From Absidia repens (taxonomy: Eukaryota > Mucoromycota > Mucoromycetes > Mucorales > Cunninghamellaceae), in contig MCGE01000017.1 in NCBI GenBank assembly GCA_002105175.1, forward strand, positions 434,001-498,000: a DNA stretch of 64,000 bases, given 5' to 3'. A program made the position numbers and the translations under genes. Positions 33,967-45,042 of the stretch are shown here, one piece after another (position 1 is the first letter of the stretch; each line of letters starts with the position of its first letter). The notes under the pieces were generated by a model. The model worked only from the letters and a program-made list of their open reading frames with translations. It ran no database searches and was not told where the DNA came from.

Positions 33967-36748
33967 ATGGATCCACGGAAAGGTATGTGTGGATATAAAA
34001 TGATGTTAGTGGCCCAGAGAAATCATGGAGACACAGAAAAAAATAAAAAAAATAAAACTATTGAGAAGGCACAAAAAAAAAAAAAAAAAAAAAAAAAAGA
34101 TGTCCAATTCGGTGATCATATTGCTAAAGCTTGCAAAACTGCCAGGCTTGAGGATCATGGATGGATTCGCGATTTAGAAGACTTATGGAATAGATGCCTT
34201 CAATAATAAGTTGATTTGCAATAGGCTAATGTAAATTCTCAGCGCACTTTTTTCGCAACGTCTCAATGATTTGTCAGGTCATCTAAAAGTAAATATTTCT
34301 TCCGTCTTAATATAATTTCATTTCGTCGCAAAAATTCAGTTCTTGTCGTTTCCTTCAAAAACTGTGACCTGATGGAGGCATCGCGGTAGGAGTTCAAAAG
34401 TCTGTGAAATTTCCTTTTCCCCCTTTTCTTTCTTTTTTTTTTTTTTTTTTTTTTTTTTTGCAAGGACGTCTGTGCGCTCATGGACAACAATCGCTCTACA
34501 AATACCTCCCATATGTATATTTACAGTTACAAAAAAGATGCTCTCTTGTTGGCGACAACAGTTGATGTGATTCTATGTTTCATTCCTAACCTGAACATTG
34601 AACTTGCTGGGCTGGACTATCATCGATCTTACAATAGCACTTGCCACGGTATGACAGGTTGGACAACTGACGTACGGGGTTCGCAAACCATATATGCACG
34701 CTTTTTTTTTTAATTTTACATATTATATTTAGGTTTATAGGGTTTTTCATCTCAAAATGGATCCAGAATTGATTGCGGATCTTACCAAGTTCTATAGTGG
34801 TGGGAAGAAAATGGGTACAGACGGCGGTATTGGAACTACCTGATTGACAAGCATTGTTGGTAAGAACTTATAAAGCAGGAGTGGGGCATTATCAAAATAG
34901 GACATGTACAATTGGATGTACTATTATACTACCTGAAAAACTTGACCTTAACCCTTATTATTATTTATTCCATAGAAGAATGTATAACACTTTAGTTTCA
35001 ACTCAGCTCTACCACCTATCACAACCTGCCTTTGACAAAACGGTGAACATTCTGTAAGTTAACAACAACCTATCATCACAAGGAAACAACAAGTCTTATC
35101 TCACAAACTGATTTACCTGCAAACCACTCATAGCACGAAAATCAGATGAAGCAAAAAGCTGCGAATGACATATCGAAGCACTCTCATACTTGGATTTTAT
35201 TCAAAGGAAGGCAATCAAAGTAAGGCAAAAGATATCGACATAGAGAGAAATGGGCGTCGAGTGGCTGGTATTATAAGTGGAAAGATCAAGTGAGAATCCT
35301 TATCGCTTCTGAAACAGAATTCTTTGATATTCATACAGGAAAACTGATAGTTAGTGATCCGCTGGTTTTCTTGTTTTGATCCCTGATGCAACATGACTCC
35401 ACAGAATCGGAACATACAATACATAATCAAAACAGCAATTATGGAGAATTCTTGTATTGGTGAATTAATCAAGGTAAAAATAGACTACTAATTGCAATGA
35501 TAGTATTGATATTAATTAAACAGTTATATTATGATCCAATTTTATTTTTAGGTCTACTGTAATGAAAAATCAAGCATCCAAATAAAGTCATGTCAGTGAT
35601 GTCAGTGAATAAACATCAATATCGTCGATGCCGATATGAACTGGAAGGGTAAAATATAGGGGGCAGTCATTACTGTCGCACAAAAACGGGGAAGGTGGGA
35701 AAAAATGGCGGTCATAACACACAATTTGCTCAATATTATCCATTCTCTCTTCTTAGGCATTACAACTTTATATTTTATATATCGATATTACTTGATAGTG
35801 ATGATTATATTAAAATATTGTCCATCGAACATAGCATTTGACAAGTTTACGAATATATTGTACGCCAAAAAAAAAAAAAAAATTAAGGTAATGGAAAAAA
35901 TCAAACAAAGAAAATGGTGTATATATATATATGTCAGTGAAAGGGAATAGGGGGGGGGCGAATACCTGCTTATGCAAAAATATTAACATTCTCCTCCATT
36001 TTCTTTTTTACACACGTTTTTCTGGCGTGTTGTCCCTGGATGAGCTCGACCACGCTCGCTAAGGTTTGTTGTTTGGAAAACTCAACGCTGATTGGAAGAC
36101 AAAAGAAGAAAGAAAATCTTTGGTTTACTTTTCTGCTCATATTAATCTTATCACGCCAACTCTTAAATGAGCCCTCTGAGCTAAAGGTAAAAAAAAAAAA
36201 AAAAAAAAAAAAAGGATACACATTGTGATTTTATGAAAATTGGTTCTTATTTTTGACATTATTAGTTTTGATGGGACTCACTTAAACTGGACGGGTGAAC
36301 CAGATCCTTAGACATAGCGAAAGGACTCGAAGTCGGCAGCCAAGTATAAAGTAGTGATGAATTGGAACTGGTTTAGAATGATGTTGATTACTTATTTTTG
36401 TACACACAATAAAATCAGATTTTAGTACTAGTTTTTTTTTTTTTTTTTTTTTTTTTTTGTTTGTCTCATGAATTACCTTTATTGGAACTTGAGGGGGGCG
36501 GGAAAAAAGGGGAAGTGGAAAAGAGGGGTTGGATAGATGGTTTATGCAGATGTCAGTGCTTGAGCTTTGTCTTGGGGATTAGCGAATTAAAAAAGGTTTA
36601 AATAGTGAATGTGTTTTTATTTCTCTCTTCCTTTCTTTTTTTATTACTATCATTATCAATATCCATCATCCATTCCTTCCTTAGAACATAGGTTTTATAG
36701 ATATATATAATATATACATTCTCTCTTTTATCATACCATTCCTTCATT
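33967..36748. other. Gene-poor region
   Basis: About 2.8 kb without a supported gene. Frames at 34480-34713 and 34854-35057 are the longest with non-biased composition, but I recognise no family and could not join them by convincing splice sites. They may be decayed mobile-element or gene remnants. Several long homopolymers are present (A run before 34099, T run before 34459, A about 25 at 36189, T about 27 at 36432). The last 150 bases are T/C-rich leader of the HMG gene. Confidence 0.4.
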
Positions 36749-37885
36749 ATGTCTCCTTCCCGTATCCAAAAATCCCCTCGATCCAGTGCCAGCAACACAG
36801 ATACCACCACCACAACACCAACAAAGACTCCTCGACCCATGAACTGCTTTTTATTGTACCGCCATGAAAAACAAAAGGAAATCCTTGCCCAATGCCCTGG
36901 AGCCAATCATCGAGACATTTCAAAGATTATCGCCAAATGGTGGAGACAAGCAACTGCTGAAGAAAAAGAACCATATGTGAAAAAGGCTGCTTTGGAAAAA
37001 ATAAAACATGCTCGCCAGTATCCTACCTACAAATTCATGCCTCAAAAGAAATCAAAAAATGGCACTCGCACTTACAAACGCCGTACTCAAGATGAATTCA
37101 CCTCCAAGTCCAAGGAATTGAACGATTGCATGAAAATTATGTATCATGGTAGTGATGCTGCTGTCACTGCTTCTGTTTCTCCTTCTCTATCCGCCGAAAA
37201 ACCGATGCCTTTGAATACGATCCAAAACGACACTACTTCAGCTTCTGCTTCGATGCCAACTATTAGTATCAATATGGTGCCGTCTTCCTTGTTGTTACCT
37301 CCTATGAACAACCCTACACCTTATATTATGAACATGTCATCACCCTCTTCTTCCTCATTATCACTTTCATCGACCTCGTCATCACCCTCGTCGTTATCAT
37401 CCCCTTACTATCACCCATATGCTTATCACGACTCCGACATTTTTCAACAAGATACAATTGTCCCGTCATCCTTTTTATTGAGAGGCAGTACTACTCTGGA
37501 TTGCTCATCCCCTTTCTACTCTGGAGTTCAAGGCATTGATAATAGTAGTGGTGATGCTCACGTTCCAATGGATACTGGCTCTTTGTTTCAAACCTACAAT
37601 AATGGTTCCGCACCCACCTCTTTGGCCAATTTATATGTACCAGGTGATTATTTCTACCAGCCACAACAACAACAAGCTTCCCTTTTTGATACCACCTCCT
37701 CTCCCTTTCCTAATGTTTACTTCAACTATGCTACCTATGATTACCATGCTTCTCTATACAACCAAAACCATCAAGAACAATACCCGAAGAGGTCCCTGTC
37801 CCCTTCGGACTTGTACATTGATCCATCTTTAGATTGTCAAGATCTTTCTCTCACTGCCAATTGCCCTCCCATTTCTTTGTTGTAG
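36749..37885 (+). CDS. HMG-box transcription factor (MATA_HMG type)
   Basis: An intronless frame of 378 aa. A single HMG box spans about residues 28-98 (PRPMNCFLLYRHEKQ, HRDISKIIAKWWRQ, YVKKAALEKIKHARQYPTYKF), followed by a basic PQKK and TYKRR stretch. This is the sequence-specific mating-type or Ste11/Ror-like HMG class rather than the abundant chromatin HMGB type. The rest is Ser/Pro/Tyr/Gln-rich, resembling an activation region. It likely binds DNA in the minor groove as a transcription regulator. The neighbours are not the transporter and helicase genes that flank the Mucorales sex locus, so a mating-type role is not supported by context. Confidence 0.85.
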   Translation: MSPSRIQKSPRSSASNTDTTTTTPTKTPRPMNCFLLYRHEKQKEILAQCPGANHRDISKIIAKWWRQATAEEKEPYVKKAALEKIKHARQYPTYKFMPQKKSKNGTRTYKRRTQDEFTSKSKELNDCMKIMYHGSDAAVTASVSPSLSAEKPMPLNTIQNDTTSASASMPTISINMVPSSLLLPPMNNPTPYIMNMSSPSSSSLSLSSTSSSPSSLSSPYYHPYAYHDSDIFQQDTIVPSSFLLRGSTTLDCSSPFYSGVQGIDNSSGDAHVPMDTGSLFQTYNNGSAPTSLANLYVPGDYFYQPQQQQASLFDTTSSPFPNVYFNYATYDYHASLYNQNHQEQYPKRSLSPSDLYIDPSLDCQDLSLTANCPPISLL

Positions 37886-38068
37886 CTTTTTTTTTTATTT
37901 TATTTTCCCTTTGTATTGTATATTCTTTATCCTCTCTTTATGGCATTTCATTCTTCTTTTTTTCCCTCCAATCACATCCCTATAGAATATATGACAATCA
38001 TGTTTTTTCCATACCTTTTTTAGAATATATGGTTTCCTCCCTTTTTTTCTTTTGTCCTTCATCATCCC

Positions 38069-38111
<43 letters not shown>

Positions 38112-38324
38112 TACATATACACATCCATCCATCATTGATTTAGTTTATAGATTTTTTAAATACAATAATAATAATAAATAAAAAAATGTTTCAAAAAAAT
38201 GTTGATATTTTTATTTAAAATGTATGACAAAACAATAAAACTACACTATGCATGGACAATCTATCTTCACTATACTGAGTGACTCTATCCTCTACCCCAC
38301 TTCACTGACCCCATTTTTGACTAG
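37886..38324. other. Convergent 3' region with ACACAT microsatellite
   Basis: The C/T-rich 3' UTR of the HMG gene, a tandem (ACACAT)n / (ATACAC)n run at about 38070-38118, and AATAAA-type signals at 38177 and thereabouts. No gene is seen. Confidence 0.55.
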
Positions 38325-40322
38325 CTATTTTTTGTTGGACATGTATTGCTTGGCAATAGGAATCACTTGTGCACCACAGAATCGGCCCAGTGCACCTTGG
38401 GAAGCACTGATTTCATCGTAGAGTGTCACTTTGTCTCCGTTGATATTGTTATGTTCTGCTGCATATTTGACCCGGCTGATAGAGAATGGTACAGGTTCGC
38501 AACTATGATCGCCATAAAGTACTGGTGTTGAATGATCACTAGCAACGATTACAGTAAACTATAAAAAAAAAAAAAAAAGTATGTGAGTACCTGTAGAAGT
38601 GAATGTCATTCCACTATTGCTTCAAAAAAAGACTTACCTCCACATCCTTTGTTTTTTCCGCTTGGGCCAATTGTTGTATTACATCACCCATCATAGTATC
38701 AATCTTTTCCAAAAAATTACACTGTACAAAAAAAAAGGGGGGGAATAAGTTCAGTAAGAAGGAAGGAGCTGTGTTTGCATGGGTTCCTACCTTGAGATCC
38801 ACATTGCGATCATGACCAGCGTCATCAACGGCTTTGATGTGCAAAAAGCCAAAATCATACACTTCGTTCGCAAGAGCATCCGCCGCTGCTTTTCCTTTGG
38901 CGCCAAAATCGGTATAATAGTCTCCAGTAGCCCCTTCCACTTGTAATATGTCCATTCCCGCTGTCATGCCAAGTCCAGCGATAATACAAGTCGGAGCAAT
39001 CAAAAAACTTTTGAATCCATGTAACTTCTCTATACTGGGTATCTACAAGAATAATGTCAGAAAAAGTGTGTCTGTTTTTTTTTTTTTTTTTTTTTTTTTT
39101 TCTTTGACTTACATCAATACAGCTACCACATCCCCTTAAAAGTACACAATTAGCTGGATTCTTGCCAGCTTTCTTGCGATCTTTGTTGATATCGTGTTCA
39201 TGAAGGGCTTGATAAAAGACATCTGATAGTTCGTTTACTAGCTATATAATATATGTAGAATTTAACCATATGTGTAAGCGTCCAGCAGTTAGCCTACTCC
39301 CATTTTCTCAAAGATTTTACTTACGCGACTTGTCATTTCAGCTTTCTGTGTTGGTTCAGTAGGTTCACATGTTACCAAGAGACGCCTAAATAGAGAAGAT
39401 AAATAATAAGTAACATGCCCATTTCAGACCATTGTACAAATACACTATTTTTAACTATTTGCTTACCCATCTTTCAAGGGGTCTGTTCCGGTAATTGTAT
39501 CGGTCAGGTCAGGTCCACGTACACGAACGCCACAACGATGCTCCGTTGCATATTTGACGGCCACTGTGTGATTTGGGAAGGAAGGCAGAGATCTATAGAA
39601 TAAGAGCAGAAAATGGTGTTAGCGCATATCGCAAAATAAAGGGCACGTGGGAGAGTTCTTTACTGACGTACACTCCATCCAGAGCTTCACACAGTGTCGG
39701 TCCAAGTCCTTCAAAATGACGATCAGCACGCCTAGATATCACTACACCAGTTTCACGATCCATATATGCAAAGTTTGACTATAGAAAGTGATAAGAAAAG
39801 TTAGAATAAATGAAGATCCTTATATAGCAAATTTTACCTTAAAAGCTATATCGCCCGGAATCATGTTCAGTCCCGCCCCATTGTTTCAAAAGCACCACGA
39901 CCACGATAAAACCTATGTAAATGAAAATAGTAGGTCACCAAGATTTTTAGATTAATTCCATCCCTCCCCCCTAGATAAGGCTTTGCTAGAACAACACGTC
40001 TTGAACTTACTGTCGAGGATTGTATCCAAGAATAGACATGTGAGCAGTATCCGAACCACAGGCAAGTCCAGGTTCTACGGAGTCCATAAGTCCATTCAAG
40101 CCACTGGCTTTTGTGGAAGGTGTATAAACGTAAAGATTAGTAAACGTAGTTAGCTCCCGTCCCGCTAGTCCCCGTTTTTTTTTTTTTTGCTCAAATCTTA
40201 CCAGCGAGTTTGTCAAGCCATGGTGTGTTTGCATGTTGAAGGGGTGTTTTTCCATCTAATCGTTTCACTGCCACATCGCCAATGCCATCAATAAGTAAAA
40301 GTAGGAGTTTTTGCTGAGGCAT
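38325..40322 (-). CDS. apgM: Cofactor-independent phosphoglycerate mutase, ApgM type (apparent frameshift)
   Basis: Ten exons on the minus strand: 40322-40202, 40107-40011, 39912-39838, 39778-39672, 39592-39467, 39385-39325, 39241-39113, 39042-38791, 38721-38638, 38558-38325, about 428 aa if one missing base is allowed for. Motifs: LLLLIDGIGDVAVKRLDGKT, GSDTAHMSILGYNP, FYRGRGAFE, MIPGDIAFKSNFAYMDRETG, RVRGPDL, LLRGCGSC, IIAGLGMTAGMD, HIKAVDDAGHD and IVASDHSTPV. These are alkaline-phosphatase-superfamily metal ligands in the order of the archaeal-type family. It interconverts 3- and 2-phosphoglycerate in glycolysis. In exon 3 the frame breaks at a G run (39876-39879): one base is lacking relative to both flanking frames, so this allele is either damaged or misread. 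Confidence 0.85.
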
Positions 40323-40642
40323 TGTTTTTTTTTTTTTATAAAAAGGAAAAAGAAGAGAAAAAATGGTTAGAGCGGGTCTTTAAATTGTCAAATATCAGGC
40401 GGTCATTTCAACATAGACAGCAAGACCAACCTGAATATTTGAACAACCAGATTGTATAAAATTAATACTCTGGATACATATATATGTATTAAAAAGTTGC
40501 AATGCAGTTTATCTATGAAAGCAGTTTTCTTGTCCGGTTCGAATGCCAATCGAAGGAATTACCGCCTTTAAAAAAAAAAAACGTCACTTGAAAATGCATG
40601 TTTCCGCTTCTCGTTCGCCAGCCCTCTTTTGTCTGCTTTCTT

Positions 40643-40675
<33 letters not shown>

Positions 40676-40791
40676 CTACGCCACCTCCGTTGGTATACAC
40701 TCCCAAAATAATTAGCATCAATGGCTCATAGGGTGGACTTTTGCTAGGGCCAAGATCTTATTCCGCACTGACTAACGATTTCTTTTCTAAT
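40323..40791. other. Intergenic: apgM upstream
   Basis: The apgM 5' region has a poly(A)/poly(T) leader directly before the start codon. An A/T homopolymer block lies at 40640-40675. No gene is seen. Confidence 0.4.
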
Positions 40792-41316
40792 AGGGTGGCC
40801 GTGGTCATCACAGCGGACGAGGCGGCGGTGAATGAGGAGGTCGCGGAGGCCCCAGTGGTCGTGGTGGACGAGAAGAACATTATCAAAACGGGCATGATAT
40901 GACAAAAAATGAATCTATATTGGACTTTAGCAAATATATGGAAAAAGAAAAATGCACGTACAATTCAACGGTGGAGGGCAACGTATGTCTGAATGAAGCG
41001 TGAAGGCGCCAGGTCTGGTACTGACAACTTTGATATATAAATATATTTAGTAGCGGGTACTTTGATGAGATATGGTCCTTTATTGAACTCAGTCTCCGGC
41101 AACACAGTTGAATACTTGAAAGGTACATGCGGGAAATATTGATTTGAACAGTATGTTCATACTGTACTTAACTGGATTTTTCTCATAATAGATTGGGACA
41201 CCGACTATGTGGCAAGTGAGACTAGGGATTTAGGCTTCGTGGTTTTGCGTGGCACTGCTGTGATCTTGATCTCATTTCTGAATGGTATGAAAGAAATTGA
41301 ACCCCCTTTCGGTTAA
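40792..41316 (+). pseudogene. LSM7: LSM7 pseudogene
   Basis: Reading across frames gives the LSm7 layout: an RGG-rich N-terminus (GGRGHHSGRGGG, then GGRGGPSGRGGREEHY), ESILDFSKYMEKE (the Sm1 start), VQFNGG, then after a gap SGNTVEYLK with a donor-like GT, and finally LGFVVLRGTAVILIS and NGMKEIEPPFG with a stop at 41314-41316. The middle is broken by an in-frame TGA at 40833-40835, further stops and frame changes. Traces of introns remain, so it arose by DNA duplication or decay in place rather than by retrotransposition. An intact LSM7, needed for U6 snRNA and mRNA decay complexes, is expected elsewhere in the genome. Confidence 0.75.
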
Positions 41317-41467
41317 TAGTATATATGCAGTATTGTTGCCAAATGTATCTCCAATAAAATGTTGTGGGCTGTGTTGCTGGGTTTGAAATATAATTTGTGT
41401 ATTTTACTGTTGTTTTAGTTTTTTCTTTGTTTTTTTTTATTGACCTTTTTATTCTACTGTTCTTATC

Positions 41468-42313
41468 ATGCTTCAAAACAAAAGCAATACCAAGGAGCTG
41501 GTTGAATCAAATAAAACTGACGACGATGACAACAGCAATAACCTACCGGAAACACAATTACTTGAAAACACAATGAATAATAACAACGACAGCAGGGAAG
41601 CCATTCTCACTGGCGATGACGAAGCAACGGACACCAACGATACCACTGCGAAGGAACACCTGCCGTTGGAAAAAGAATCAAAGGATTCAGCGTCGGATCA
41701 AGATATCATGACCGCTTGGACTGAAGCTTGGGACGATCAATCACAGGCCTATTATTGGTGGAACACTATCACTTACGAGACCACTTGGGATAACCCAAAT
41801 GATACAAATGCAGCAATAGTAACAGCAACAGCGACAGCATCTGAACAACAGCAAACATCACCGGAAAAAAATGAACTAGACTCAGTACTGGATACGATAG
41901 ATACCAAAGTACGAGCAAGACTAGATGGTCCGAATAGCTCAACTCAAGCACCGTCATCATTATCAGCCTCAGCCTATCCCTATGGCTCGTATAATGATCC
42001 ATCAACGTCAGCTTCTGATCATAATCTAGGTGCGACAGATCCTTATCGCTTCCAGGCATTTTTCAATACGAAGACAGGACGCTTTCAAAATACAAACGAT
42101 GTAGCACAACGCCACCCAGATCAATACACAATGGAAGCCCGCGCGAAACGACAAATGGAACACTACTTCGACGTGGAAGCATATCAAGCGGAAAGGAATC
42201 AACAATTGGAACAAGGTCGAAAAAGGTCTCTGTCAAGAAAAGAAATCGAACGATTCAAGCGCGCCAAAAAGGAGAAAAAAGCCAACAGAATGCGGGAATG
42301 GTTACGTGATTGA
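41468..42313 (+). CDS. WW-domain protein, possibly RNA-processing
   Basis: An intronless frame of 281 aa. The N-terminus (about 1-80) is acidic and Asn/Asp-rich. One WW domain lies at about 82-112 (WTEAWDDQSQAYYWWNTIT, then TTWDNP), so it should bind proline-rich ligands. A low-complexity linker follows. The C-terminus (about 195-281) begins PYRFQAFFNTKTGRF and ends in a highly charged Lys/Arg/Glu helix (KKEKKANRMREWLRD). That mix is seen in splicing-associated WW proteins, but I cannot name an orthologue. It starts about 150 bases after the LSM7 relic. Confidence 0.75.
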   Translation: MLQNKSNTKELVESNKTDDDDNSNNLPETQLLENTMNNNNDSREAILTGDDEATDTNDTTAKEHLPLEKESKDSASDQDIMTAWTEAWDDQSQAYYWWNTITYETTWDNPNDTNAAIVTATATASEQQQTSPEKNELDSVLDTIDTKVRARLDGPNSSTQAPSSLSASAYPYGSYNDPSTSASDHNLGATDPYRFQAFFNTKTGRFQNTNDVAQRHPDQYTMEARAKRQMEHYFDVEAYQAERNQQLEQGRKRSLSRKEIERFKRAKKEKKANRMREWLRD

Positions 42314-42641
42314 TTGGTATTAGTGTTAGTATTAGTGTTAATCTTAGTAGTAGTAGAATAGCCATAATTTGTCTTCAATTTTTACACATTTGAAATAAAA
42401 TCCACCCTCTATTTTGTTTTATATCCATTCTATTGTCTCTTTTTTGCCTGTACAGTACTTTTTTTTTTATGGAGGTTTCCAATTTCCATATTTTAATATC
42501 GTTTTTTTTTTTTTTTTTTTTCTAGCATAAAAATTGGACCTCATTACAACCAGTCACTGGATTTCAAAATTTTTATTTTTTTTGTCTTTTTTTTTTGGCG
42601 TGTCTCTCTTTCCAATATAAAACGAACCAACCCTCCCCCGG
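42314..42641. other. Intergenic: 3' UTR and NUP58 promoter
   Basis: It holds TTAGTGTTAGTATTAGTG short repeats, AATAAA near 42394, a T20 run at 42502-42521 and the T-rich NUP58 leader. No gene is seen. Confidence 0.45.
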
Positions 42642-45042
42642 ATGAGGTAAGGGCAGCTGAAAAAAGAAAAAGAAAACTGATATACGTTATATACTTACTG
42701 GTGTTATATTTATCTTCTTTCCGTTGATTTAGTGGTAACAAGCGATTCACACGATCTGGCAAAAAGTCAGGAAGCGACGATAACGCCGGCAACTTTGTCT
42801 TCTCTTTCCCTGGTACGGCAAGTCCTAATCAATCATTCACCTTTGGTGGTAGCGCTCCTTCTAGTCCCATTGGATCTCCTGCAGGATTCGGCTCAGCACA
42901 ACCACCAACAAGTCCTTCTATCCCTACATTCGGTGGTGGTGCTCCTTCTTCTCCCTCTGCTTCTAGTAACGTGTTTGTTTTTGGTGCTGGATCTTCATCC
43001 TCAAGTCTTCCTGGAAGTCCTAACCTTGGTGCCAACAATATTGCTTCTAGCTCACCAGCTTCTAGTCTACGACGAACCTTCACCGACATTACACCAACGC
43101 CATCAAACACCTCTGAAGGCACAGGTTTACGACGCTCGAACTCAGACCTAGGTACTCCTAGCTCAGCATTCACGTTTGGATCATCCGCAAATTCTTCATC
43201 TACCACATCGTCATCTTTTACTTTTGGTGGTGGACAAAGTCAAACCATCGGCTCCAACCCAGCTCCCACTAGTAATGCTACGACATCAAAGTTAACGGGC
43301 ACTATGGCAGGGCAAACAGCGCCTACCGGACCTTCCAGTTTTAGTTTTGGATCGCCAGCCAACGCAGCACCAAGTTCACCTTCTTCCTTCTCATTTGGTG
43401 GCACCCCTGCATCAGTGGCTCCCTCAACCTCATCACCAGCTCCAGCTACATTTTCCTTTGGATCACCAGCATCTACTACAAAAACAGGGACACCCTCCAT
43501 TTCATCCACTGGAACACCAAAATTTTCGTTTGGTTCTACAGCGCCGCCAGCAGCAGCATCTGGTACAGCTTCCTCTCAATTTTCCGTGGGCGGATCCCCA
43601 ACAGTATCATTTGGAACACCAGCGCAAAAAGCGGAGACCGGTGCCACCCCAGGTCTTTCCTTAAAAATGCCAGTACCATCTACTACTACAACATCAACAC
43701 CAGCGGGAAGCCCATTCGGAGGATCATCATCAGCAACATCAACAGCAACGTCTGCACCAACACTCAGCTTCTCCATCCCTTCGACTGGCCCTTCAAAACC
43801 TTCGGCGACATTGGAAAAGAAGGATGACGCTGCAAAACAATCGGACAAACAAGCACCATCGACAAGTATATTCTCATTCGGATTGCCAGGTGGAAACTCG
43901 ACGACCAAAAGCGCCACATCATCTGCTACCTCTACTACCGCAACACCTTCCATTTCTGGTTTACCATCGTTCTCTGCCGCTAAACCTACTACAGATACTA
44001 CCACTAGTGCTGTTTCTGCTGCGACACCCCGTGGTCCAAATGCGTTCTCCTTCTCCACAACACTCGAAAACTTGGAAAAAACAGCAAAACAACCCTCACA
44101 ACAGATCGGTGCCGCCTTGATTACACCGTCTTTGAATGCTCTCCGGTAATAAAAGAAAATGATGATAATACGCGAAGTAGATATTGAATTCGGAAAACTT
44201 ACTTTCTTTTTGAGGGGAGGTAGACAAAACCAAATAGTGACTCACACGAATTTCCGGATCGATAATATATTACCCAGCACTCGATATACGGAACTCCCTG
44301 AACAGGCTAGGAAAGAATTGGATGAACTCGCGCAATATATACATGGCGAATCTCAACGATGCGACTACATAAAGAAGCATGCTGCACCTAAACGACAAGA
44401 TACAATGAAGGAGGCGAAGCATGAATACGAAATATTGTCTTACGTAAGCAAAAGAACCTTGGAAAAATAGAACCTCCTCATATAATAACATATATGGTGT
44501 TTTTGTTTATTAGAAATTGGACTCGTTATCAAACAGCTTGCAGATCCAGGTCAATGCGGTGGAGGAACTATTTGACCTTTTGAAAGAACAAATCCGGCAC
44601 TTTAAAGATGGTCAATCAGTGATTGATGCTTGCCAACATCCTGGCGGTCGATCAGCGCGCTGGCTTTTTGGCTATGGTAATGATGATGATTACTTTATGA
44701 CGCTGTCGACACGTCTTGCCATTCGCATGGAGGAATACAATCACTGCGTTCGGGAAATTGAATTTACCGCTAATTCTTGGACAAAAAATCGAGCACAGTC
44801 TCCACAAGGTAAAAAGAAAAAAAGAAAGAAAAAAAACATAGGGATAATACAATGTAATTGCTGATGGACTAACTGAACCACTTATCAACCCCCTCCCCCA
44901 TGTGGTAGATATTGCACGAATTATGGAATCACAAAACCAAACTTTTTTGGCCTTGACAAACCAAGTCGCTGCTTTGCATGAAACTTTGAAAATGGAACAA
45001 GATTTATATACACAATACAGATTTCAAGCTATTACTCTTTGA
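42642..45042 (+). CDS. NUP58: FG-nucleoporin NUP58/NUP49-like
   Basis: Five exons: 42642-42646 (only ATGAG), 42733-44145, 44224-44443, 44514-44808, 44909-45042, giving 688 aa. Residues about 1-470 are Ser/Thr/Ala/Pro-rich with dispersed FSFG, FTFG and FGxP-type FG repeats. The C-terminal 215 residues hold the conserved alpha-helical part (FRIDNILPSTRYTELP, then the DYFMTLSTRLAIRMEEYNHC stretch and ESQNQTFLALTNQVAALHE). This layout matches vertebrate Nup58/45 and yeast Nup49, which pair with Nup62 and Nup54 in the central transport channel. The start is supported because only this 5-nt exon supplies an ATG in frame, and its GTAAGG donor is a good match. Confidence 0.88.

Noticed and set aside
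40535..40552. GGTTCGAATGCC resembling a tRNA T loop (B box)
   Set aside because: No acceptor, D or anticodon arms can be folded around it.
40883..41128. Minus-strand frame over the LSM7 relic
   Set aside because: Antisense to recognisable LSm7 motifs and without any conserved feature.
42732..43151. Leu-rich plus frame overlapping NUP58 exon 2
   Set aside because: It is an alternative frame of the FG-repeat exon; the frame chosen has FG repeats and joins downstream exons.
43240..44058. Long minus-strand frames opposite NUP58
   Set aside because: They are antisense shadows of the Ser/Thr/Ala-rich FG-repeat coding sequence, whose plus frame continues through splice sites into a conserved helical domain.
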